In this document: positions 34,916 to 43,447 of the stretch, piece after piece
How the letters are laid out: every line of letters begins with the position of its first letter
How positions within the stretch are numbered: the stretch's first letter is position 1
Assembly: GCA_024234055.1 (NCBI GenBank)
Contig: JACKOW010000004.1
Location: forward strand, 1-64,000
Source of the DNA: Rhodanobacteraceae bacterium
GTDB taxonomy: Bacteria; Pseudomonadota; Gammaproteobacteria; Xanthomonadales; SZUA-5
Reading direction: 5' to 3'
Length of the DNA stretch: 64,000 bases
Made by a program: the position numbers and the translations under genes
The notes under the pieces: generated by a model
Databases searched by the model: none
The model's input: the letters and a program-made list of their open reading frames with translations, nothing else
Told to the model about the DNA's origin: nothing

Positions 34916-37297
34916 TCAGCCCGCCTTCTCAGCCGCATGCTTGGCCAGCATCATCCAGGTTTCGATGACGGTATCGGGATTCAGCGACACGCTTTCGATG
35001 CCCTGATCGAGCAGCCACTCGGCCAGGTCCGGGTGGTCCGACGGGCCCTGGCCGCAGATGCCGATGTACTTGCCACGGGCCCGGGCCGCCTTGATCGCCA
35101 TCGACAGCAGCGCCTTGACCGCATCGTTGCGCTCGTCGAACAGATGGGCAATGACCGCCGAATCGCGGTCCAGGCCCAGCGTCAACTGGGTGAGATCGTT
35201 CGAGCCGATCGAGAAGCCGTCGAACAGATCCAGGAACTGATCGGCCAGCAGCGCATTCGACGGCAGTTCGCACATCATGATCACCTTGAGGCCGTTCTCA
35301 CCTCGCTTGAGGCCGAATTCGGCCAGCGTTTCGATGACCTTGCGGCCTTCGTCGACGGTGCGTACGAAGGGAATCATGGCCCAGGCATTGCTCAAACCCA
35401 TCTGCTCGCGGACTTTCTTCAGTGCCCGGCATTCCAGTTCAAAACAGGGTTTGAAGCTGGGATCGATGTAGCGCGAGGCGCCGCGAAAACCCAGCATCGG
35501 GTTTTCCTCGTGCGGCTCGAAGGCCTCACCGCCCAGCAGATTGGCGTATTCATTGGATTTGAAATCCGACAGCCGCACGATCACCGGATTGGGTGAAAAG
35601 GCTGCGGCAATGGTGGCAATGCCTTCGGCGAGGCGATCGACGTAGTAGCTGACCGGATCGGCGTAGCCGGCTATGCGCTGGTCGATGCGTGCGCGCAGTT
35701 CCGGCGTCTGCTGGTCGTATTCGAGCAGCGCCCGCGGGTGCACGCCGATATGCGAAGCGATGACCATTTCCAGGCGGGCGAGGCCAACTCCGGCATTGGG
35801 CAGCATGGCGAAATCAAAGGCGCGCTCGGGGTTGGCCACATTCATCATCACCTTCAGCGGCGCCGGCGGCATGTCACCCAGGCGCGCCTCGTGACGGTCA
35901 AAGCGCAGCAGTCCCTCGTAGATGAATCCGGTATCGCCCTCGGCGCAGGACACAGTTACGTTCTGACCATCAGGCACCTGCCGGGTGGCATCACCGCAGC
36001 CGACGACAGCTGGCACACCGAGTTCGCGGGCGATGATGGCGGCGTGGCAGGTGCGGCCGCCGCGATTGGTGACGATCGCGCTGGCGCGCTTCATCACCGG
36101 CTCCCAATCGGGATCGGTCATGTCGGCGATCAGCACATCGCCGGGCTTGACGTGATCCATGTCGTCCAGCGACTTGACCACCCGCGCCGGGCCGGCGCCG
36201 ATGCGCTGACCGATGGCGCGGCCTTCCGCCAGCACGGTGCCACGCTCCATCAGCTTGAACTTCTCCTGCACCTGCAGATGACCGCGGCTCTTCACTGTCT
36301 CTGGCCGCGCCTGCACAATGTAGAGCTTGCCGGTCAGGCCATCCTTGGCCCATTCCACGTCCATCGGGCGCTGGTAGTGCTTCTCGATGGTCATGGCCTG
36401 CCGCGCCAATTCATGCAAATCGGCGTCGTCGAGACTGAATCGCGTGCGCTCGGCGGCGGTGGTTTCGACGATGCGCACACGCTCGCCCGGCGCGTCGCTG
36501 TAGATCATCTTCTGTTCCTTGGAGCCGAGCCCGCGGCGCAGCACGGCGTGGTGACCACTGACCAGCGTCGGCTTGTAGACGTAGAACTCGTCCGGATTCA
36601 CCGCGCCCTGCACCACCATCTCACCCAGGCCCCAGCTGCCGGTGATGAAGACCACATCCGGGAAGCCTGATTCGGTGTCCAGCGTGAACAGCACGCCCGA
36701 GGCACCGGCGTCCGAACGCACCATCTGCTGGATGCCGGCCGAGAGGTAGACGTCCTCGTGCTTGAAACCATGATGGACGCGATAGGCAATGGCGCGATCG
36801 TTGTAGAGCGAGGCAAACACCAGTTTGATGGTGGCCAGCACGTCCTCGATGCCACAGACATTCAGATAGGTTTCCTGCTGGCCGGCAAAGGAGGCGTCGG
36901 GAAGATCTTCGGCGGTGGCCGAGGACCGCACCGCCACCGCTGCGTTCTCGGTGCCGATCTTCTGGCACATCTCGGCATAACCGGTGCGCACCGCCTGTTC
37001 CAGTGCCTCTGGGAACACGCCGTCGGCCACCCAGCCGCGAATCTCCTTGCCGACCTTGGCCAGCTCGCTCACATCCTCGATATCCAGCGTCTGCAGGCGA
37101 TCAAAAATGCGCTCGGACAAGCGGTTGGCCTGGATGAACTCGCGGAAGGCATCCGCCGTGGTCGCAAATCCGCCGGGCACGCTGACCCCGAGATGCGCCA
37201 GCTGGCTGATCATCTCGCCCAGGGATGCGTTCTTGCCGCCAACCTGGTGCAGATCGGCCATGCCCACGTGATCGAGCCAGAGGATTTGGGGATTCAC
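34916..37297 (-). CDS. ppsA: Phosphoenolpyruvate synthase
   Basis: 793 residues, full length. It makes PEP from pyruvate and ATP through a phosphohistidine; the His is in GRTCHAAIIARELGVPAVVG. The N-terminal ATP-grasp part has VGGKNASLGEMI and VAVRSSATAEDLPDASFAGQQET, and the C-terminal PEP-binding barrel has the Cys in GICGQGPSDHP. GTG start with AAGGAG seven bases before. Its regulator ppsR lies on the same strand 0.9 kb upstream, separated by a toxin-antitoxin pair. Confidence 0.96.
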   Translation of the reverse strand: MNPQILWLDHVGMADLHQVGGKNASLGEMISQLAHLGVSVPGGFATTADAFREFIQANRLSERIFDRLQTLDIEDVSELAKVGKEIRGWVADGVFPEALEQAVRTGYAEMCQKIGTENAAVAVRSSATAEDLPDASFAGQQETYLNVCGIEDVLATIKLVFASLYNDRAIAYRVHHGFKHEDVYLSAGIQQMVRSDAGASGVLFTLDTESGFPDVVFITGSWGLGEMVVQGAVNPDEFYVYKPTLVSGHHAVLRRGLGSKEQKMIYSDAPGERVRIVETTAAERTRFSLDDADLHELARQAMTIEKHYQRPMDVEWAKDGLTGKLYIVQARPETVKSRGHLQVQEKFKLMERGTVLAEGRAIGQRIGAGPARVVKSLDDMDHVKPGDVLIADMTDPDWEPVMKRASAIVTNRGGRTCHAAIIARELGVPAVVGCGDATRQVPDGQNVTVSCAEGDTGFIYEGLLRFDRHEARLGDMPPAPLKVMMNVANPERAFDFAMLPNAGVGLARLEMVIASHIGVHPRALLEYDQQTPELRARIDQRIAGYADPVSYYVDRLAEGIATIAAAFSPNPVIVRLSDFKSNEYANLLGGEAFEPHEENPMLGFRGASRYIDPSFKPCFELECRALKKVREQMGLSNAWAMIPFVRTVDEGRKVIETLAEFGLKRGENGLKVIMMCELPSNALLADQFLDLFDGFSIGSNDLTQLTLGLDRDSAVIAHLFDERNDAVKALLSMAIKAARARGKYIGICGQGPSDHPDLAEWLLDQGIESVSLNPDTVIETWMMLAKHAAEKAG

Positions 37298-37412
37298 TGG
37301 TGTCTCCTTGCAAGATGCCGAAGTGCCGAGAATCGATCCCCGGCGCGAATCAGGCGCTGAACAGAGGCCGCGGATAATGCTTGGCCAGGCTAGAGTGCGC
37401 CAGCGAAAAAGC

Positions 37413-37832
37413 TCATCCCGACCAGGGATTGATCAGTTCGATACCGCAGTTTTCGAAGTCTCGCGTGTTGCGCGTTGCCAAGGCGGCGCCATGTAGCTTG
37501 CAGATTGCCGCAATCTGGGCGTCTGCGAGACTGATTGGCCGCCCGAGGCGCTCCCTGACCAGGGTCAGATCCGCGAGCAGCACGGTGGCTGCGACGGTGT
37601 AGGGCAATACCCGGCCGGAAAAGTCCTCCTCGATGATGCCGTTGATGGCTCTTTTCAGCTGCTCCTGGCGCCGACCTGACGGCAGACGCTCCGCGCCATA
37701 GCGCAGTTCCGCAGCAGTCACCACCGTGATCATGCACTCGTTGATCACCAGTGAGGCAAACCATTGTTGAACGGTGACATCCGGTTTCTGCCGCATCAGC
37801 TCCGACAGCACATTGGTGTCGAGAACGATCAC
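37413..37832 (-). CDS. PIN-domain toxin (VapC/FitB-like)
   Basis: 139 residues. MIVLDTNVLSELMRQKP (first Asp), TAAELRYGAERLP (Glu) and SLADAQIAAICKLHGAALATRN (Asp pair near the end) are the acidic set of PIN ribonucleases; TRDFENCGIELINPW is the usual ending. Its start overlaps the antitoxin stop by four bases. Probably a toxin that cuts tRNA or mRNA, held in check by the RHH protein encoded ahead of it. Located between ppsR and ppsA. Confidence 0.93.
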   Translation of the reverse strand: MIVLDTNVLSELMRQKPDVTVQQWFASLVINECMITVVTAAELRYGAERLPSGRRQEQLKRAINGIIEEDFSGRVLPYTVAATVLLADLTLVRERLGRPISLADAQIAAICKLHGAALATRNTRDFENCGIELINPWSG

Positions 37833-38077
37833 GCTTCGAAATCAGCCGGTTTGACGGCATCGGTGCGCTCCGGCACTTCCAGTCGAATATCTCCCATACC
37901 TTTGACGCGGGCGCGGATCGACCTCAGCAGTTCCTCACCGGTGGCTGCAGAACTGTCAGTCGCAGCTGCCAGCAGTCGGCGAACATGCTCCTCCATGGAG
38001 ATCCCGCGTTCAGCCGCAGCGACGCGCAATCGTCGCTTGAGGTCTTCATCGATGTTACGCACCGTCAACACACCCAT
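37829..38077 (-). CDS. FitA-like ribbon-helix-helix antitoxin
   Basis: 82 residues. VLTVRNIDEDLKRRLRVAAAERGISMEEHVRRLLAAA is a complete ribbon-helix-helix DNA-binding domain, and RLEVPERTDAVKPADFEA is the tail that would wrap the toxin. ATG 38077 follows GGAGG at seven bases; the longer frame to 38116 starts inside the palindrome. Upstream is a promoter that overlaps the palindrome AATGACGTCATT, a likely operator for this protein. Confidence 0.92.
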   Translation of the reverse strand: MGVLTVRNIDEDLKRRLRVAAAERGISMEEHVRRLLAAATDSSAATGEELLRSIRARVKGMGDIRLEVPERTDAVKPADFEA

Positions 38078-38105
38078 CGCTGCCTCCAATGACATCAATG
38101 CTGTC

Positions 38106-38144
38106 AATGACGTCATTATCTGACCAGGCAGCTCGCGCTGGCAA
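38106..38144 (-). promoter_or_regulatory. Promoter and operator of the PIN/FitA operon
   Basis: On the minus strand TTGCCA (38139-38144), an 18-bp spacer and GATAAT (38115-38120) form a good sigma-70 promoter. The palindrome AATGACGTCATT (38106-38117) overlaps the -10 and start-site region, with a half-like copy CAATGACATCAATG adjoining, a typical site for an RHH repressor bound as a dimer of dimers. Confidence 0.68.
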
Positions 38145-38186
38145 ATGCTTCGTCTCCCGGTTGCCGCCGGAGGCCGAGGAGGATTC

Positions 38187-39011
38187 TCAATACAACTGCC
38201 GATTCATCCCCAGCGACTGCATGATCTTGCTGGCAATTTCCTCGATGCTCATGTGCGTGGAGTGCATCACCGGGATCGATTCGCGCTTGAAGAAGCGCTC
38301 GGACTCTTCCACTTCCCAGCGACACTGGTCGATCGATGCATAGCGACTGCCAGCGCGGCGCTGTTCGCGGATCTGGGCCAGACGATGCGGATCGATGGTC
38401 AGCCCATAGATGCGTTCACGATGCGGCCTGAGCTTGGGCGGCAACTCGCCGTTCTCCAGATCTTCCGGAAGCAAGGGGTAGTTGGCAGCCCGCACCCCGT
38501 AATGCAGCGCCATGTAGAGGCAGGTGGGCGTCTTGCCCGAGCGCGACACCCCCATCAAGATGACTTCGGCGTCGCTGAAATTGGATTGCACGCCGTCATC
38601 ATGAGTCAGCGCGTAATTGGTGGCATTCATGCGCGCCTCGTACTCGGCCGAGTCGGCGCCGCCATGGGCCTTGCCTACCTTGGGCGTGCGCGGCACACCC
38701 AGTTCCTGCTCCATCGGCGGAATGAAGGGGGCAAACACGTCCAGCATCAGCGCTCCACTTTCAGCAATGAGCGAGGACAGATGCCCGTCGACCACGGTAT
38801 TGATGACGACCGGACGATAGCCGGTATCGTCGCCGAAACGGCGGATCTCGGCGGCTGCGGCCCGGGCCCGAGCCTCGTTGTCCACGAAGGGCAGTCGCCG
38901 CGTCTGGAAGGGGATGCCGTCAAACTGCGTCAGCACGCTGTGTCCAATGGTTTCGGCGGTCACCCCGGTACCGTCGGAGACATAGAAGATGGCGCGTGCC
39001 TTGGTAATCAT
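38187..39011 (-). CDS. ppsR: PEP synthase regulatory protein (bifunctional kinase/phosphorylase)
   Basis: 274 residues. DUF299-family proteins switch PEP synthase off with ADP and on with phosphate. Motifs: ARAIFYVSDGTGVTAETIGHSVLTQF, the P-loop-like ILMGVSRSGKTPTCLYMA, and IYGLTIDPHRLAQIREQR. ATG 39011 places the conserved IFYVSDGTGVTAE at residue 8. It lies upstream of ppsA on the same strand, as expected, but the two are separated by the PIN/FitA toxin pair. Confidence 0.96.
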   Translation of the reverse strand: MITKARAIFYVSDGTGVTAETIGHSVLTQFDGIPFQTRRLPFVDNEARARAAAAEIRRFGDDTGYRPVVINTVVDGHLSSLIAESGALMLDVFAPFIPPMEQELGVPRTPKVGKAHGGADSAEYEARMNATNYALTHDDGVQSNFSDAEVILMGVSRSGKTPTCLYMALHYGVRAANYPLLPEDLENGELPPKLRPHRERIYGLTIDPHRLAQIREQRRAGSRYASIDQCRWEVEESERFFKRESIPVMHSTHMSIEEIASKIMQSLGMNRQLY

Positions 39012-39210
39012 CCTCGTCCTGCAGCAGTTCCTTGATGTGCTTGATACTACGGCTCGCACCGGCATCGAAGTGTCACCAGTCGTTCCGAACCGCCATTCAG
39101 CCGGAGCCTTGCGGGCCCAACCCGCCCGGGGAGACCGTCGCTTCGATTGACGAGACTGCCGCAAACGCGTTCTATTGCAGCATCGAGCCCTTCGATCCAC
39201 AGGCAAGCCC

Positions 39211-40059
39211 GTGAACTATCGCCATGCCTTTCATGCCGGAAACTTTGCCGATGTCCTCAAGCACGCGGTACTGGTGGGCTTGATCGAGGCGCTCAAGCAC
39301 AAGAACACCCCCTTTTGCGTGATCGACACCCACGCCGGTCGGGCCCGCTACTCACTGAGCTCCGAAGAGGCGGAGAAGACCCGGGAATTCGCCAGTGGCA
39401 TCACGCCGCTGCTGGGCTTGAGCCAGTTGCCGAGCTTGCTGCATGTGTATCTGAATCTGGTGCGATCCTTCAATGCAGGACATGCCACCGCCCTGCACAC
39501 CTACCCGGGATCGCCCTTGATCGCAGCCTCATTGATGCGCGAGCACGACCGCCTGATCGCCTGCGAGTTGCAGCCGGACGAAGCCCGCCACCTGAAGCAG
39601 GAATTCGCCCGGGATGCGCGAGTGGCCTGCCATCATCGCGATGGCTATGAGGCGCTTCGGGCCCTGCTGCCGCCGAAGGAAAAGCGCGGGCTGGTACTCG
39701 TCGATCCGCCTTACGAGGCCCAATTGGGCGAGTTCGATTTCATCATCGAAGGGCTGAAGGACGCGCATCGGCGCTGGCCTGGTGGAACCTACGCGATCTG
39801 GTACCCGATCAAGCTTCGCCAGGACATCGAGATCTTCTATCGGCGCCTGGCCACGCTGCCCTTCGAGAACATCCTGCTGGCCGAGTTCTGCCTGCATCAG
39901 CCCAACAGCGCCCTGCGCCTGAACGGCTGCGGGATGGCACTGATCAATCCGCCGTACCGATTCGATCACACCCTGGCCGAGGTATTGCCGGCACTGGCCC
40001 GAGCGCTGGAGCAGAGTCGCTACGGCAGTCACGAGCTACGCTGGCTCAAGAAGAGCTGA
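39211..40059 (+). CDS. rlmJ: 23S rRNA (adenine(2030)-N6)-methyltransferase
   Basis: 282 residues. Begins MNYRHAFHAGNFADVLKHAVL, the hallmark of RlmJ. The S-adenosylmethionine region is CVIDTHAGRARYSL, and the catalytic motif is LVLVDPPYE (DPPY). It methylates A2030 of 23S rRNA. GTG 39211 was chosen to match the family N-terminus. Divergent from ppsR with about 200 bases between. Confidence 0.95.
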   Translation: MNYRHAFHAGNFADVLKHAVLVGLIEALKHKNTPFCVIDTHAGRARYSLSSEEAEKTREFASGITPLLGLSQLPSLLHVYLNLVRSFNAGHATALHTYPGSPLIAASLMREHDRLIACELQPDEARHLKQEFARDARVACHHRDGYEALRALLPPKEKRGLVLVDPPYEAQLGEFDFIIEGLKDAHRRWPGGTYAIWYPIKLRQDIEIFYRRLATLPFENILLAEFCLHQPNSALRLNGCGMALINPPYRFDHTLAEVLPALARALEQSRYGSHELRWLKKS

Positions 40060-40128
40060 CGCCTGTCAGCGGCGCCTGGTCGCTGAAACCTCGAGCGCAA
40101 GGCTCAATCCACCACGGGAGCAAACACA

Positions 40129-40500
40129 ATGAAACTCGGTGCATTCTCGATCAGCCTGGCGGTCAAGGACATCGCCGCATCCCGCGCTTTCTACGAGAAG
40201 CTGGGCTTCACGGTCTTCGGCGGCAATCAGGAACATCACTGGCTGATCCTGAAGAACGGCGATCACCTGATCGGATTGTTTCAGGGCATGTTCGAACGCA
40301 ATGCGCTGACCTTCAATCCCGGCTGGGACCAGAATGCCCAGCCCCTGGACGAATTCACCGACGTACGCGAACTGCAACGCCTACTCAAGGCGCAGGGCGT
40401 GGCCCTGACCACCGAGGCTGACGAGAACGGCAGCGGCCCGGCCCACATTGCCATGCTCGATCCAGACGGCAACCCGGTGCTGATCGATCAGCACCGCTGA
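40129..40500 (+). CDS. VOC-superfamily (glyoxalase-fold) protein
   Basis: 123 residues. One vicinal-oxygen-chelate domain: FSISLAVKDIAASRAFYEKLGF at the start and AHIAMLDPDGNPVLIDQH at the end, the latter with the metal-binding pattern. WLILKNGDHLIGLFQGMFERN lies between. A dimeric enzyme or binding protein of unknown substrate. Good ribosome site (GGGAG). Follows rlmJ on the same strand. Confidence 0.88.
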   Translation: MKLGAFSISLAVKDIAASRAFYEKLGFTVFGGNQEHHWLILKNGDHLIGLFQGMFERNALTFNPGWDQNAQPLDEFTDVRELQRLLKAQGVALTTEADENGSGPAHIAMLDPDGNPVLIDQHR

Positions 40501-40576
40501 GCATGGCTGGCGCGACTGGGTCGGCGCTGCCGATCCGAGTTAAACTGTGCGCGTTTCCGGCCGATCACGCTGAGCC

Positions 40577-41254
40577 ATGAGCGAACCGAGCTTTCAGATC
40601 GTCTTCCGCGGCAAGATCCTGAGCGGCTTTACCCGCGAACAGGTCCGCAGCAATCTGGCGCAGTTGTTCAAGTCTGCTCCGGAGCGCATGGATGCACTGC
40701 TCGACGCACCCAAGACGGTGCTCAAGACCGGGCTCAGCCGGGATGCAGCGGGTCGCTATCAGGAGGTGTTGCGCCAGGCTGGCATCATGGTGGCGGTGGT
40801 CAGCGATGCGCCCATCGCCCCCGTGATTCCGGTGGCAGCCACCCCAGCGCCGACCCGTGAGTCGCCGCCTCAGCCATCAACCGCGGCGGCAGGTGCAGAA
40901 CCGGTCCGGACCGACACGGTGACGGCTGTGACCGAATCTGCCGACGCGCTGAGTCTGGCGCCGCCCGGTGCCACGATCCTGCCGCCGCCTGTACGCAAGA
41001 CCGCCGAGATCGACACCTCCGCGCTCAGCCTGGCCCAGCCCGGCGTCACCCTGATCGACAGGACCCCGGTTCCGGAGCCCACCTTCGATCTCTCAGGCAT
41101 CAGCCTGGCCAACGACGACGGCCCGATAGACCGAAGCCCCAAGGCTGCCGCTGCAGCCATCGATGTGTCCGCGCTGAGCCTGACCGAGCAGCCGCCCGAG
41201 CCCGAAAAGGAACCGAGCGCGCTGCAGAAGTTGCTATCTGCTTCTATTGATTGA
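40577..41254 (+). CDS. Unknown protein with repeated ALSLAxPG motif
   Basis: 225 residues. Residues 1-80 (FQIVFRGKILSGFTREQVRSNLAQLFK, LKTGLSRDAAGRYQEVLRQAGI) form a small alpha/beta domain seen at the start of various proteobacterial proteins. The rest is proline/alanine-rich and carries four versions of one motif: ALSLAPPGATIL, ALSLAQPGVTLID, GISLANDDGPID, ALSLTEQPPEPEKE. The tail looks disordered; the motif may be a short binding peptide. No signal or membrane segment. Role unknown. Confidence 0.72.
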   Translation: MSEPSFQIVFRGKILSGFTREQVRSNLAQLFKSAPERMDALLDAPKTVLKTGLSRDAAGRYQEVLRQAGIMVAVVSDAPIAPVIPVAATPAPTRESPPQPSTAAAGAEPVRTDTVTAVTESADALSLAPPGATILPPPVRKTAEIDTSALSLAQPGVTLIDRTPVPEPTFDLSGISLANDDGPIDRSPKAAAAAIDVSALSLTEQPPEPEKEPSALQKLLSASID

Positions 41255-41280
41255 TGCGGCGACAGGATGGCGGATGAATC

Positions 41281-41325
41281 CGCTCCCACAGGCTGGCCAC
41301 TGGTACCTGCGCCCCTGTGGGAGCG
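41281..41325. repeat. Hairpin between convergent genes
   Basis: 12-bp arms CGCTCCCACAGG (41281-41292) and CCTGTGGGAGCG (41314-41325) with a 21-base loop. No T-run; it is a REP-like palindrome and may end transcripts from both sides. Confidence 0.75.
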
Positions 41326-41364
41326 GGCTACGCTCGCGAAGGCTGTGCCATCGCCGTCACACCC

Positions 41365-42738
41365 TCAGATCCGTCGCACCCGGAAATTCCGCCCCTTGAT
41401 CTTGCCGGCGGTCAGCCGATCGAGAGCGCGCGCCGCGTGGCGGCGATCGATGGCCACATAGGAACGCGTGGCGTAGACATCGATCTTGCCGATGGCATCG
41501 GCGGTCAGGCCAGCTTCTCCGGTCAGCGCGCCGAGAATGTCGCCAGGACGCAGCTTGTCACCGCGACCACCGTCAATTCGCAGCGTCACCATCTTGGCCG
41601 GCAATGGACTGGGTGCGCGGGTGCTGGTGGCCCCGGACTTGCTCCAGGCCAGCGGCGCACCCTGGCTGGCTTCCAGCGCCAGTGCCCGTGGCAACTCACG
41701 TGGCGTTACCAGGCTCAAGGCCAGACCGCTGCGCCCTGCCCGCCCGGTGCGACCGATACGATGCAGATAATCATTGGGATCCGGCGGCAGTTCGTAGTTG
41801 ACGACGCAGGCCAGCTCGGAGATATCCAGTCCGCGCGCGGCAACATCGGTGCCGACCAGCACGCTGCAGCTGCGGTTGGCAAATCGCACCAGCACTTCGT
41901 CGCGGTCGCGTTGATCCTTGTCACCATGCAGCGCCAGAGCGGCAAAGCCCATGCTCGCCAGCATTGCCGCCACCTCGTCGGTGTCGCGCCGGGTATTGCA
42001 GAAGATCACGCAGGATTCGGGGCGACGCTCGGCCAGCAGATTGGCAAGCAACATCGGCTTTCCGGCCAGATCGACCTGGAAGAACAGCTGCTCGATCACC
42101 GGCTGTTCGGAGGCGCCATCCACCGTGACTTCGATCGGATCACGCAAGGTGTTCTGGCAGATCGCCCGGATCTCTTCCGGGAACGTGGCCGAGAACAGCA
42201 GACTCTGGCGAGTCTTCGGAGTCTTGCCGGCAATCTCGGCGATGGCCTCGGCAAAGCCCATGTCGAGCATGCGATCGGCCTCGTCCAGCACCAGGGTTCG
42301 CACACCATCCAGATGCAGCGCGCCCTTGCGGATCAGTTCCTGGACCCGCCCGGGTGTGCCGACGACCACATGCGGGTCATGCACCAGTGACGCCAGCTGC
42401 GGGCGCAGCGCAACACCGCCGCAGAGGATCGACAGCTTGAGGTTGGGAATGCCGGTGGCCAGGCGCCGCAACTGCTTGCCCACCTGATCCGCCAGTTCGC
42501 GGGTCGGACACAGCACCAGGCCCTGGACCTTGGTCAAGCCCGGATCCAGTCCTTGCAACAATCCCAGACCGAAAGCCACGGTCTTGCCGCTGCCCGTCGG
42601 CGCCTGTGCAATCAGATCCTTTCCGTCCAGGATCGGCGGCAGACTCTGCGCCTGTATCGGTGTCAGCGCGGTGTAGCCGGACGCATCCAGCCCCTGCATC
42701 AGGGTGGGGATCAAACCCAGTTTCGAGAATTCGCTCAT
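41365..42738 (-). CDS. dbpA: ATP-dependent RNA helicase DbpA
   Basis: 457 residues. DEAD-box motifs: LTPIQAQSLP (Q), APTGSGKT (I), PTRELA (Ia), TPGR (Ib), DEAD (II), SAT (III), HRIGRTGRAG (VI). The C-terminal 75 residues (MVTLRIDGGRGDKLRPGDIL, IDVYATRSYVAIDR, GKIKGRNFRVRRI) match the DbpA RNA-binding domain that recognises hairpin 92 of 23S rRNA during 50S assembly. Start ATG 42738, just inside a GTG one codon before. Confidence 0.93.
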   Translation of the reverse strand: MSEFSKLGLIPTLMQGLDASGYTALTPIQAQSLPPILDGKDLIAQAPTGSGKTVAFGLGLLQGLDPGLTKVQGLVLCPTRELADQVGKQLRRLATGIPNLKLSILCGGVALRPQLASLVHDPHVVVGTPGRVQELIRKGALHLDGVRTLVLDEADRMLDMGFAEAIAEIAGKTPKTRQSLLFSATFPEEIRAICQNTLRDPIEVTVDGASEQPVIEQLFFQVDLAGKPMLLANLLAERRPESCVIFCNTRRDTDEVAAMLASMGFAALALHGDKDQRDRDEVLVRFANRSCSVLVGTDVAARGLDISELACVVNYELPPDPNDYLHRIGRTGRAGRSGLALSLVTPRELPRALALEASQGAPLAWSKSGATSTRAPSPLPAKMVTLRIDGGRGDKLRPGDILGALTGEAGLTADAIGKIDVYATRSYVAIDRRHAARALDRLTAGKIKGRNFRVRRI

Positions 42739-42775
42739 CACCCATGATCGCAGGAATGGACCGGCTTGGGCGTAA

Positions 42776-43246
42776 CTATCCGGAAACCGGCAAGCGGCAG
42801 GCGGTCAGCGCGCGCCAGTGCGGTTCGAACTGCTCCGGCGTCATGACCATGAATCCAGCCATCCTCTGGCTGCGCCTGGAGAGTACCAGCAGCGCGCGGT
42901 CCCGACTCAGCAGCGCGCTTGCGCCGACATCGGCCGCCAGTTCCAGGAACATCTGGTCGTCGGCATCGGCACAGCGGGGAAGCCGAACTCCAGGGCTCTT
43001 GCCGCAGTGGCTATGCCAGCCTATCAGGCGGTCGTAACGCGCTTGTGCCCTGTTCTGCCGCGACGCGGACAGGCCGAGCTTGGGCCGCGCCAGCACCTGC
43101 TGCCATTCCACCCGCATGGGATCGGAGGCCAGGGCTCGGATCGATCCTTCTTCGAGCGCCTGCATCAGCCACAGGCATCGAGGATCCTCGAACACGAACA
43201 GATCGAGGCAGACATTGGTATCGATCACGAGCGTGGTTGCCATCAT
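42776..43246 (-). CDS. Orphan PIN-domain protein
   Basis: 156 residues. LVIDTNVCLDLFVFEDPRC (first Asp), ASDPMRVEWQQVL (Glu) and CADADDQMFLELAADVGASALLSRDRALL (Asp cluster) fit the PIN toxin group known as 'PIN family, COG1569'. ATG 43246 is followed by a second Met. No antitoxin-size frame precedes it on this strand, so it is an orphan or has an unusual partner. It lies between dbpA and the divergent desaturase gene. Confidence 0.85.
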   Translation of the reverse strand: MMATTLVIDTNVCLDLFVFEDPRCLWLMQALEEGSIRALASDPMRVEWQQVLARPKLGLSASRQNRAQARYDRLIGWHSHCGKSPGVRLPRCADADDQMFLELAADVGASALLSRDRALLVLSRRSQRMAGFMVMTPEQFEPHWRALTACRLPVSG

Positions 43247-43447
43247 GAGTGCATGATGGGCCGAGGCGTGCAAGCGAGCAATCGCCGCCATGGCTTGCAT
43301 TCCCGGGGCGCGGCCGCATATCCCACCCAACCGTGCACTGTTTCACTTTTGCCGGCCTCGTGTATCCGGATCGCTGACCTCTGGGTGATTGCCCTTGGCG
43401 CGGTGGCACTGGAGAATCCATGCACCCTGACAGAAGCGACGCCCACC

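Noticed and set aside
34667..35596. 309-codon frame opposite the end of ppsA
   Set aside because: ppsA is certain; the frame begins in repeat-like DNA and has Ala/Arg-rich nonsense composition.
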